From Aphanomyces cochlioides (taxonomy: Eukaryota; Oomycota; Saprolegniomycetes; Saprolegniales; Verrucalvaceae): a DNA stretch of 63,864 bases. How positions within the stretch are numbered: the first letter of the stretch is position 1; every line of letters starts with the position of its first letter. Shown here one piece after another: positions 55,192 to 63,864 of this stretch. The stretch covers positions 1 through 63,864 of the forward strand of contig JAHQRK010000061.1 of assembly GCA_019828595.1 (NCBI GenBank). Reading direction: 5' to 3'. The position numbers were made by a program, and so were the translations under genes. The notes beneath the pieces are model-generated. The model was given only the letters and a program-made list of their open reading frames with translations. It made no database searches and was not told the origin of the DNA.

Positions 55192-57041
55192 TTGGTCGTC
55201 CACCACACGAGCATGACACCTTTCAAACATGCCAGACGTGGCGAGTGGGTATCTCGATGGGGTCGAGATGTGCATGTGGCACGTGGGTACCAAAAGTGGA
55301 GAAAAAGTGGCATCGAGATGCATTTTGTGGGGTATGATTGGGACTATCGCGTGTTGATTTCGGACCAAGTTGATGCTTGGTCGTCCACCACACGAGCATG
55401 ACACCTTTCAAACATGCCAGACGTGGCGAGTGGGTATCTCGATGGGGTCGAGATGTGCATGTGGCACGTGGGTACCAAAAGTGGAGAAAAAGTGGCATCG
55501 AGATGCATTTTGTGGGGTATGATTTGGACTATCGCGTGTTGATTTCGGACCAAGTTGATGCTTGGTCGTCCACCACACGAGCATGACACCTTTCAAACAT
55601 GCCAGACGTGGCGAGTGGGTATCTCGATGGGGTCGAGATGTGCATGTGGCACGTGGGTACCAAAAGTGGAGAAAAAGTGGCATCGAGATGCATTTTGTGG
55701 GGTATGATTTGGACTATCGCGTGTTGATTTCGGACCAAGTTGATGCTTGGTCGTCCACCACACGAGCATGACACCTTTCAAACATGCCAGACGTGGCGAG
55801 TGGGTATCTCGATGGGGTCGAGATGTGCATGTGGCACGTGGGTACCAAAAGTGGAGAAAAAGTGGCATCGAGATGCATTTTGTGGGGTATGATTTGGACT
55901 ATCGCGTGTTGATTTCGGACCAAGTTGATGCTTGGTCGTCCACCACACGAGCATGACACCTTTCAAACATGCCAGACGTGGCGAGTGGGTATCTCGATGG
56001 GGTCGAGATGTGCATGTGGCACGTGGGTACCAAAAGTGGAGAAAAAGTGGCATCGAGATGCATTTTGTGGGGTATGATTTGGACTATCGCGTGTTGATTT
56101 CGGACCAAGTTGATGCTTGGTCGTCCACCACACGAGCATGACACCTTTCAAACATGCCAGACGTGGCGAGTGGGTATCTCGATGGGGTCGAGATGTGCAT
56201 GTGGCACGTGGGTACCAAAAGTGGAGAAAAAGTGGCATCGAGATGCATTTTGTGGGGTATGATTGGGACTATCGCGTGTTGATTTCGGACCAAGTTGATG
56301 CTTGGTCGTCCACCACACGAGCATGACACCTTTCAAACATGCCAGACGTGGCGAGTGGGTATCTCGATGGGGTCGAGATGTGCATGTGGCACGTGGGTAC
56401 CAAAAGTGGAGAAAAAGTGGCATCGAGATGCATTTTGTGGGGTATGATTTGGACTATCGCGTGTTGATTTCGGACCAAGTTGATGCTTGGTCGTCCACCA
56501 CACGAGCATGACACCTTTCAAACATGCCAGACGTGGCGAGTGGGTATCTCGATGGGGTCGAGATGTGCATGTGGCACGTGGGTACCAAAAGTGGAGAAAA
56601 AGTGGCATCGAGATGCATTTTGTGGGGTATGATTTGGACTATCGCGTGTTGATTTCGGACCAAGTTGATGCTTGGTCGTCCACCACACGAGCATGACACC
56701 TTTCAAACATGCCAGACGTGGCGAGTGGGTATCTCGATGGGGTCGAGATGTGCATGTGGCACGTGGGTACCAAAAGTGGAGAAAAAGTGGCATCGAGATG
56801 CATTTTGTGGGGTATGATTTGGACTATCGCGTGTTGATTTCGGACCAAGTTGATGCTTGGTCGTCCACCACACGAGCATGACACCTTTCAAACATGCCAG
56901 ACGTGGCGAGTGGGTATCTCGATGGGGTCGAGATGTGCATGTGGCACGTGGGTACCAAAAGTGGAGAAAAAGTGGCATCGAGATGCATTTTGTGGGGTAT
57001 GATTTGGACTATCGCGTGTTGATTTCGGACCAAGTTGATGC
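55192..57041 (+). repeat. Satellite B five-unit (925-bp) higher-order repeat
   Basis: Here units differ mainly at one site, tgattggg or tgatttgg. The order is one tgattggg unit followed by four tgatttgg units, and this five-unit pattern occurs twice in a row (55192-56116 and 56117-57041). The surrounding 54.6-58.5 kb is otherwise almost uniform, consistent with recent local amplification. Confidence 0.7.
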
Positions 57042-59380
57042 TTGGTCGTCCACCACACGAGCATGACACCTTTCAAACATGCCAGACGTGGCGAGTGGGT
57101 ATCTCGATGGGGTCGAGATGTGCATGTGGCACGTGGGTACCAAAAGTGGAGAAAAAGTGGCATCGAGATGCATTTTGTGGGGTATGATTGGGACTATCGC
57201 GTGTTGATTTCGGACCAAGTTGATGCTTGGTCGTCCACCACACGAGCATGACACCTTTCAAACATGCCAGACGTGGCGAGTGGGTATCTCGATGGGGTCG
57301 AGATGTGCATGTGGCACGTGGGTACCAAAAGTGGAGAAAAAGTGGCATCGAGATGCATTTTGTGGGGTATGATTGGGACTATCGCGTGTTGATTTCGGAC
57401 CAAGTTGATGCTTGGTCGTCCACCACACGAGCATGACACCTTTCAAACATGCCAGACGTGGCGAGTGGGTATCTCGATGGGGTCGAGATGTGCATGTGGC
57501 ACGTGGGTACCAAAAGTGGAGAAAAAGTGGCATCGAGATGCATTTTGTGGGGTATGATTTGGACTATCGCGTGTTGATTTCGGACCAAGTTGATGCTTGG
57601 TCGTCCACCACACGAGCATGACACCTTTCAAACATGCCAGACGTGGCGAGTGGGTATCTCGATGGGGTCGAGATGTGCATGTGGCACGTGGGTACCAAAA
57701 GTGGAGAAAAAGTGGCATCGAGATGCATTTTGTGGGGTATGATTGGGACTATCGCGTGTTGATTTCGGACCAAGTTGATGCTTGGTCGTCCACCACACGA
57801 GCATGACACCTTTCAAACATGCCAGACGTGGCGAGTGGGTATCTCGATGGGGTCGAGATGTGCATGTGGCACGTGGGTACCAAAAGTGGAGAAAAAGTGG
57901 CATCGAGATGCATTTTGTGGGGTATGATTGGGACTATCGCGTGTTGATTTCGGACCAAGTTGATGCTTGGTCGTCCACCACACGAGCATGACACCTTTCA
58001 AACATGCCAGACGTGGCGAGTGGGTATCTCGATGGGGTCGAGATGTGCATGTGGCACGTGGGTACCAAAAGTGGAGAAAAAGTGGCATCGAGATGCATTT
58101 TGTGGGGTATGATTTGGACTATCGCGTGTTGATTTCGGACCAAGTTGATGCTTGGTCGTCCACCACACGAGCATGACACCTTTCAAACATGCCAGACGTG
58201 GCGAGTGGGTATCTCGATGGGGTCGAGATGTGCATGTGGCACGTGGGTACCAAAAGTGGAGAAAAAGTGGCATCGAGATGCATTTTGTGGGGTATGATTT
58301 GGACTATCGCGTGTTGATTTCGGACCAAGTTGATGCTTGGTCGTCCACCACACGAGCATGACACCTTTCAAACATGCCAGACGTGGCGAGTGGGTATCTC
58401 GATGGGGTCGAGATGTGCATGTGGCACGTGGGTACCAAAAGTGGAGAAAAAGTGGCATCGAGATGCATTTTGTGGGGTATGATTGGGACTATCGCGTGTT
58501 GATTTCGGACCAAGTTGATGCTTGGTCGTCCACCACACGAGCATGACACCTTTCAAACATGCCAGACGTGGCGAGTGGGTATCTCGATGGGGTCGAGATG
58601 TGCATGTGGCACGTGGGTACCAAAAGTGGAGAAAAAGTGGCATCGAGATGCATTTTGTGGGGTATGATTGGGACTCTCGCGTGTTGATTTCGGACCAAGT
58701 TGATGCTTGGTCGTCCACCACACGAGCATGACACCTTTCAAACATGCCAGACGTGGCGAGTGGGTATCTCGATGGGGTCGAGATGTGCATGTGGCACGTG
58801 GGTACCAAAAGTGGAGAAAAAGTGGCATCGAGATGCATTTTGTGGGGTATGCTTGGGACTATCGCGTGTTGATTTCGGACCAAGTTGATGCTTGGTCGTC
58901 CACCACACGAGCATGACACCTTTCAAACATGCCAGACGTGGCGAGTGGGTATCTCGATGGGGTCGAGATGTGCATGTGGCACGTGGGTACCAAAAGTGGA
59001 GAAAAAGTGGCATCGAGATGCATTTTGTGGGGTATGCTTGGGACTCTCGCGTGTTGATTTCGGACCAAGTTGATGCTTGGTCGTCCACCACACGAGCATG
59101 ACACCTTTCAAACATGCCAGACGTGGCGAGTGGGTATCTCGATGGGGTCGAGATGTGCATGTGGCACGTGGGTACCAAAAGTGGAGAAAAAGTGGCATCG
59201 AGATGCATTTTGTGGGGTATGCTTGGGACTCTCGCGTGTTGATTTCGGACCAAGTTGATGCTTGGTCGTCCACCACACGAGCATGACACCTTTCAAACAT
59301 GCCAGACGTGGCGAGTGGGTATCTCGATGGGGTCGAGATGTGCATGTGGCACGTGGGTACCAAAAGTGGAGAAAAAGTGG

Positions 59381-59525
59381 TTAAATGAGTTGTATTAACC
59401 TTATTTTTGAGCAAAGGCCCTAATGACTTACTAATTTGCCTCGTACTGTATAAATAGAACTTGGAAAACAGAATATGGCAAAGTGGTCATTGAACAGGAG
59501 ATGAAGTGGTGAGCCGTCAGCTCAC
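59381..59525 (-). other. LINE 3' UTR and junction with satellite B
   Basis: This AT-rich, non-coding stretch follows the ORF2 stop codon and ends on the minus strand with caactcatttaa. Satellite sequence (ccactttttctcc) then begins at once. No A-run longer than two marks the boundary. Confidence 0.6.
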
Positions 59526-62500
59526 TCATGAAACGACACTGTCAGGAATGGCGTGTTGACGTAACCAGGGGTCCGAAGATAGATGCTTGAGCACATTGAA
59601 TACCTTGGTGTATCCCTTCTTGAGAGGGAGATCAACCAGGAGCTGTTGTAGATGTAGCTTGATCAAAGAGGCAGCATGAATGGCAACTTCCATCGGACTC
59701 TTCGCTGTGAGGTCGGGTCGAAAGGTGCGATCGGCACGTTGGAGCCATATTTGATAATACACGCAGGCTCGGACAATCGGCCAGATCTTCAGATAGCCAC
59801 GGATGTAGTATCCATCGGACGGCTTGGGCGTCTCGTAGAACATTTCCAGACACGTGGACGGAAAGGAACACTCGAGCAGTCGCTGGATTGTCTTGAAGAA
59901 ATACCAAACAGATTGACCATATCCACAAGAGAACAGGAAATGCTCGTACGTCTCATTGACACGACAGAAGACACACGTCGGCTTGGGGTCTTGGTACTGA
60001 AACAGATATTGCATGGCGTTGGCGCGGAGAAGGGTCTTGAAAATGAACTCTCCATATCGAGGGAGAATGTGGTCGGGTTGGAGGAAGGCGGCAAGTTGGG
60101 TAAGGCGCTTGGGGTCTTCGTAAAAGTTGGATGGCAGGTTGAGATGCTTGGTAGGAAGAATGGACGAGCTGACAGCTGGAGAAGCTCTGATCTTAGCCGA
60201 TTTCGAAGTCGCAAACGCCAACAAGATCGGACTCGAGTCAGGGTGAATTATCCAGTGCCATTCCATCCATTCAGAGCTTGGCGTCGGCAAGTGGAACACG
60301 GGAGCATCCTCTTCAGAAACAATCTCAAACAATCGTGATAACTTGGTCACCAAGATTGAGATCCATTGTTTCGTTGGAGGGACAAAATTGGCTTGGCGGC
60401 AGGCACGGTTGATTTTGTCGAACAAGATCGAAGCTGGCCAAACTCGCTGACACGGAGTCAACAAATGCGACAACTTCGTGATGTGAAGCGAAGCCAATAC
60501 ATTGGCTTGGTCTTGCGTCGATGTAGAGCACTGATCGTATAGGTCTTCGAGTCCAGGCAGATACGAGTTGTGCCAAAGGGGAACATCCAAAGATGAGATG
60601 TGATTTGGACAGCCGTACGGAGTCCAGCGGGATTCAAACCAGCTACTCAATAAGGCTTTCCACATTGGAGTGATATTGGGATTCTTGTACAGTTGTCTGA
60701 TGAATGCAGAAGAGCCATTTGCCAAGAGGAGATCTCGGGGGGAACCCCATGGATGAAAAGCCTTCTCGAGGAGAGTATAGCCCGGCGTAATCCAGGCAGA
60801 CATGGCAGACTTGCGGGGTGGGGTGGTGATGGCTTGAATGCATCTGATCATGACAGAGCGGTTGTGTTGTTGCCATAAAGCAAGTGCATGGTGCAGGCCT
60901 AAGCCACCGGACTTCTTCGGCATGAATATGATCTCCTTTTTGATCAAACGGAGGCCATGGACAGAGGAGGATGGGTTGATTTCTTCACCATGCATAAATT
61001 GAAGCATGGCCTTGTCGATCTTTTTGGCCAGGTCTTTGTCGGCAGGGACAAAAGCCAGTTGGTACCATAACACAGGCAGACATATGCTGTGCAGGATAGT
61101 GACTTTTCCGGCCATGGTTCGAGCCTTGTAGAGCCACAAAGACAAGCGAGCCACAAACTTCTCAAACACGTAATTGAAACGTGCCAATGGAGAAAGATTG
61201 GGCGCAACCAAGATACCAAGAGCCTTCACGGGACTGTCGGAAGTAACTTGTAGTGAGGCAAGGTTCCCATTCAACTGGCTGTAGGTCAGAATTTGGGTCT
61301 TGTCTACGTTGAGTCGGAAACCAGACTTGTCGCAAAAGGTTTGAACCAATGCAAGCTGCCGGTGGAGGCACGTCTCATTTGCCGCATAGAGTTGCGAGTC
61401 GTCGGCAAAGTAACTCCCAGTGTGGTAGCGATCCCCACACTTGATGCCATAGTTGGAGTGTTGCCGTAGGAGTTGGCACATCGGTTCCAAAGCGATCACA
61501 AACAGAAGTGGCGACAGTGGATCACCTTGCAACACACCGCGTGAGATGTGAACTGGCTTGGACAAGAAGCCGTTCACCAAGATGCGAGACTTGCGGCCCG
61601 AGTACAGTACGCGAACCATGTCAACAAAGGTTTCGGGAAAGCCATAGTGACGGAGGACGCGGAGCAAGTACGCGTGGTCCACGCGATCAAAAGCTTTCTC
61701 AAAGTCAAGCAGTGCCACCATCGAGGACGGACTGTGTAGTTTGATGTGGTGCAGCATGTCATCCAGTCGTGCAATATTGGTTTGGATATTGCTTCGACGG
61801 ATAAAGCCTTGCTGGTCCGGGTGGATGATGTGTCGAATGTGGCGCTGGAGTCGATAAGCCAGAATACTCGTCAGGATTTTCACATCCGTGTTGAGTAGGC
61901 TAATGGGCCGATAGTTCTTGGCCTGTGACTTGGGGCCTTTCTTGTGCAGCAACACCAGCGTACTGACAAGTTGCATGGGAGTCAAGCGAGGGTGAGAATG
62001 GAGCTGGTGTGTGAATAGCAGCTCCAATACCAACGACCACTTGTGAGGTGCAAGTTTGAGGACTTCGAATGGCAGAGCGTTGGGACCTGGCGCTGAGTTC
62101 GAACTGCTGTGTCGAATAGCATGATAGAACTCGTTGGCGCGCAAGGGAGCCGACAGCTCTTTCTGGGCTTGCTCTGGCAGTTGCTTGTGTCGAGTCAATG
62201 GGGTCAGAAATGACGACACTTCGTCTCCAGATCGCTGCACCTCGGGAGCTGCAAACAAGTCCTTGTAGTAGTCGACCAGGACGTCAGACATGCCTTGTTG
62301 ATTGGAGACAACATTTCCATTGACATCCACCAACTCTTTGAAGACTGTCTTCTTCAAGGGGGTAGGGACAGGGGACATGAAGTGGAACTTGGACGAGCGC
62401 TCTGCTTTATACAAGTGAAGTTGGAACGCCTGGTCTTGACGAAACTGCTTGTCTCGATCTTGCAGCTCGTGAATTTGCTTTTGAAGGTCTCGCACTCGAT

Positions 62501-63581
62501 CCACCAGCACTGAATCTTGACGCATGTTGGGGACTTGCAAAAGCGAAGCGATCTCGACAGCTAACTTCTTCAACGGCAGACGTTGTTTCTCCAATCGTTG
62601 AGAATGGAATTCTTTGAGTTGGGAGCGGATATCATTGACCAGCATGTCGTAGGCCTTGGAGATATTGTGGAATGTTGGAGACTTGTCCAAAAATCGATCC
62701 AGACATCCATGAACAATCTCGGCCGCTCGTGGTAGACGAAGTAGCCAAGTTGGAGCTTTCCATGATCCAGAGCCATGGCGCAATGTTTGACGCTTTGTGA
62801 TGATACGACAAGCCACGTGGTCAGCCTGTGGAACGTGTGGCATGTGCGTCGCCTTCCAATGACGAAGACCCGCCAAGGTGGACGAACAAAATATGTAGTC
62901 GAGTCGGTTGGTGAGTGTGGGACTTGTGAAGGTTCTTGCCACGGGGTTTTGACGGCGAAACAGATCCACCAGAGACAAACTGTGCATCCATTGTTCCAGT
63001 TGAAGGGTGCCGGCCATGGTGGAGGTACTGGGTCTCAACGAATCCAAATCTTTGTTGAGAGTGCAGTTGAAATCTCCTCCAACAATGTGGAGCGCATGTG
63101 GAGGAAAGTCGCGTGGCAATTCTTCGAAGTAACTTGCTCGTTCTTGGAAGGCTGCCGGCGCATAGATATTGTGGAGAACGACTGTCAGTGGACCCAGAGT
63201 ACATCGCACTTGTAGATAACGACCACGAAGCACTGGGTTGTCATGAGGGACTTGAGTGGCGTTCTTCAAAGGAGAGTGAGGATGTATCAACGTAGCCAGA
63301 CCTCCAGTGGCTGGCGACGTGGATACTTCAGGGTAAATAGGCTCTTCAAAGAACAAAGAGCCTTCGTGGTTTGTGATGCGTTGCCAATGGAACGCAACAC
63401 GGTCGTGGAGACTTGGCGTGCGGAAACGGGTTTCTTGGATAAAGGAAACGTCGTGAACACTTGATAGTTTGTCGAGGATGTACCGATGACTGTTGGAGAA
63501 GCCATTGGTGTTGAGGGAGATGATTTGTGGGTCCCAGTCCACGAGTTCAGTTGGGACATCGGAGAAGTTGTTGTCAATCAT
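59526..63581 (-). CDS. LINE ORF2: endonuclease-reverse transcriptase, 1351 aa, intact
   Basis: This is the replicase of a non-LTR retrotransposon: it nicks target DNA and reverse-transcribes the element RNA in place. ATG is at 63579-63581; the frame also opens at an upstream GTG (63584), which the residue numbers below count from. The APE-type endonuclease spans about 18-260, with SLNTNG (23), QET (50), YAP (141), GGDFN (169), NRLDYIF (226) and ADH (254). A charged, probably helical linker covers about 310-400. The reverse transcriptase spans about 475-770, with KNYRPISLL (556), DFEKAFDRVDH (627), RGVLQGDPLSP (682), the catalytic YFADD (725) and a KT motif at 762. A C-X2-C-X7-H-X4-C knuckle lies at about 1204-1220. 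There is no RNase H. All expected catalytic residues are present, no stop or frameshift is seen and the length is normal, so it may be functional. Confidence 0.93.
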   Translation of the reverse strand: MIDNNFSDVPTELVDWDPQIISLNTNGFSNSHRYILDKLSSVHDVSFIQETRFRTPSLHDRVAFHWQRITNHEGSLFFEEPIYPEVSTSPATGGLATLIHPHSPLKNATQVPHDNPVLRGRYLQVRCTLGPLTVVLHNIYAPAAFQERASYFEELPRDFPPHALHIVGGDFNCTLNKDLDSLRPSTSTMAGTLQLEQWMHSLSLVDLFRRQNPVARTFTSPTLTNRLDYIFCSSTLAGLRHWKATHMPHVPQADHVACRIITKRQTLRHGSGSWKAPTWLLRLPRAAEIVHGCLDRFLDKSPTFHNISKAYDMLVNDIRSQLKEFHSQRLEKQRLPLKKLAVEIASLLQVPNMRQDSVLVDRVRDLQKQIHELQDRDKQFRQDQAFQLHLYKAERSSKFHFMSPVPTPLKKTVFKELVDVNGNVVSNQQGMSDVLVDYYKDLFAAPEVQRSGDEVSSFLTPLTRHKQLPEQAQKELSAPLRANEFYHAIRHSSSNSAPGPNALPFEVLKLAPHKWSLVLELLFTHQLHSHPRLTPMQLVSTLVLLHKKGPKSQAKNYRPISLLNTDVKILTSILAYRLQRHIRHIIHPDQQGFIRRSNIQTNIARLDDMLHHIKLHSPSSMVALLDFEKAFDRVDHAYLLRVLRHYGFPETFVDMVRVLYSGRKSRILVNGFLSKPVHISRGVLQGDPLSPLLFVIALEPMCQLLRQHSNYGIKCGDRYHTGSYFADDSQLYAANETCLHRQLALVQTFCDKSGFRLNVDKTQILTYSQLNGNLASLQVTSDSPVKALGILVAPNLSPLARFNYVFEKFVARLSLWLYKARTMAGKVTILHSICLPVLWYQLAFVPADKDLAKKIDKAMLQFMHGEEINPSSSVHGLRLIKKEIIFMPKKSGGLGLHHALALWQQHNRSVMIRCIQAITTPPRKSAMSAWITPGYTLLEKAFHPWGSPRDLLLANGSSAFIRQLYKNPNITPMWKALLSSWFESRWTPYGCPNHISSLDVPLWHNSYLPGLEDLYDQCSTSTQDQANVLASLHITKLSHLLTPCQRVWPASILFDKINRACRQANFVPPTKQWISILVTKLSRLFEIVSEEDAPVFHLPTPSSEWMEWHWIIHPDSSPILLAFATSKSAKIRASPAVSSSILPTKHLNLPSNFYEDPKRLTQLAAFLQPDHILPRYGEFIFKTLLRANAMQYLFQYQDPKPTCVFCRVNETYEHFLFSCGYGQSVWYFFKTIQRLLECSFPSTCLEMFYETPKPSDGYYIRGYLKIWPIVRACVYYQIWLQRADRTFRPDLTAKSPMEVAIHAASLIKLHLQQLLVDLPLKKGYTKVFNVLKHLSSDPWLRQHAIPDSVVS

Positions 63582-63659
63582 CACGAGTACAGATGAAAAT
63601 GAGTAGAATGGAGGGGTCAGAGGGGAGGTTGAAATGGATTGAAGCAGGGGATAGAAGCC

Positions 63660-63864
63660 TTAGAGTTGATCGTCCTCCAAATCGAGGGGATCAATTTCGT
63701 CGGCGTTCATGGAGTGGTGAGCTTTGCTGCAGAGCTCGTCGATGTGGTAATTGTTGGTGATGCTTTTGAGCATCGAGATGGCCGACAAGACGGGAGCCGG
63801 CAAAAGTGAACTTCTCGAGATTGTCGCTGAAGTTTTCGATCAAAGCAAACAGCGACCAGTCCGT
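63660..63864 (-). CDS. Probable 3' end of LINE ORF1, partial, possibly frameshifted
   Basis: Upstream of ORF2 on the same strand, a frame ends at TAA 63660-63662 with the acidic tail MNADEIDPLDLEDDQL. It is open back to a TGA at about 63840-63842. Further upstream, a different frame looks more protein-like (DWSLFALIENFSDNLEKF). One explanation is a frameshift near 63790; another is that only one of the two frames is real. By position this should be ORF1, the nucleic-acid-binding protein of LINEs, but no zinc knuckle or RRM is visible in so short a piece. The stop lies 78 nt before the ORF2 ATG. Confidence 0.4.

Larger units (their letters stand above)
28629..59380 (+). repeat. Satellite B: 185-bp tandem array, about 166 copies
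   Basis: A 185-bp unit repeats head to tail for 30.75 kb, from agatatgcatg at 28629 to gaaaaagtgg at 59380, with no other sequence inserted. Most spacings are exactly 185 bp. A few units carry 1-4 bp indels, for example near 29632, 36560, 39037, 44375, 44980, 47495, 53912 and 54232. By hand count one unit has 60 G, 35 C and 90 A+T, so about 51% GC with G strongly favoured on the plus strand. About ten positions account for most variation, for example gcattttg/gcagtttg, ttgatgc/ttggtgc, gagatatg/gagatgtg and tgggact/ttggact. The unit resembles no RNA gene or protein I recognise. Long open frames on both strands arise because many units lack stops in some frames. A role as a centromeric or heterochromatic satellite is inferred from unit length and array size only. 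Confidence 0.97.
59381..63864 (-). mobile_element. Non-LTR retrotransposon (LINE), 5' end outside the window
   Basis: A LINE lies on the minus strand with an apparent 3' end at 59381, a 3' UTR of about 145 bp, an intact ORF2 and the probable end of ORF1 upstream. APE-type endonuclease, reverse transcriptase and a C-terminal CCHC knuckle, without an RNase H domain, suggest an L1/Tx1-like element. The clade call is tentative. The 3' end joins satellite B directly, so the element probably inserted into satellite DNA or marks the array edge. No poly(A) tail and no target-site duplication can be seen, because the 5' end is outside the window. Confidence 0.85.

Noticed and set aside
28629..59380. 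Hundreds of overlapping 60-367-codon open frames in satellite B as genes
   Set aside because: They repeat with the 185-bp unit in several frames on both strands, and indels of 1-4 bp are tolerated. They reflect stop-poor units, not coding.
28629..59380. CRISPR array
   Set aside because: The whole 185-bp unit is conserved; there are no short repeats separated by unique spacers, and the context is eukaryotic.
28629..59380. 5S rRNA or tRNA-derived repeat with pol III boxes
   Set aside because: TGGCGAGTGGG and GGGGTCGAGAT faintly resemble A and B boxes, but spacing and key positions are wrong and no cloverleaf or 5S sequence is present.
59676..60338. Plus-strand 220-codon open frame
   Set aside because: It lies wholly antisense to the C-terminal part of the intact LINE ORF2, which has clear domain evidence.

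Overview
The window is eukaryotic, transposon-rich and satellite-rich DNA with no identifiable host gene. About 56 of its 63.9 kb is two unrelated tandem satellites. The rest is a wrecked Helitron between them and a non-LTR retrotransposon (LINE) at the right edge. The LINE and Helitron proteins look to me most like those of oomycetes (Saprolegnia/Aphanomyces-type water moulds). That is recognition only, with moderate-to-low confidence, and nothing in the sequence proves it.

Layout: (1) 1-25453, satellite A, about 26 head-to-tail copies of a unit of about 965 bp. Variants are 964, 973, 981 and 982 bp, caused by a 17-bp indel and an A-run length change. The unit contains a nested 36-bp repeat. 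(2) 25454-28628, relics of one Helitron replication-initiator gene in three pieces. The N-terminal piece is on the minus strand (27679-28617). A middle piece is on the minus strand (26411-26980). The HUH/two-tyrosine Rep core is flipped to the plus strand (about 25531-26408) and carries one in-frame stop. Between the first two pieces lie two partial copies of the satellite A unit in opposite orientation to the main array (26980-27164 and 27187-27656). (3) 28629-59380, satellite B, about 166 head-to-tail copies of a 185-bp unit. It is nucleosome-sized, dyad-rich and G-rich on the plus strand, with several local higher-order repeats. (4) 59381-63864, a LINE on the minus strand. It has a short 3' UTR flush against satellite B, an intact ORF2 (APE-type endonuclease, reverse transcriptase, CCHC zinc knuckle) and the probable 3' end of an upstream ORF1 running off the window.

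Interpretation: this looks like pericentromeric, centromeric or other heterochromatic DNA in which a Helitron was inverted, truncated and invaded by satellite sequence. Satellite B has the unit length and dyad content of a candidate centromeric satellite. Satellite A is physically entangled with Helitron Rep DNA, so an origin by rolling-circle amplification is worth testing. The many 60-370-codon open frames inside both satellites repeat with the unit and are not counted as genes.
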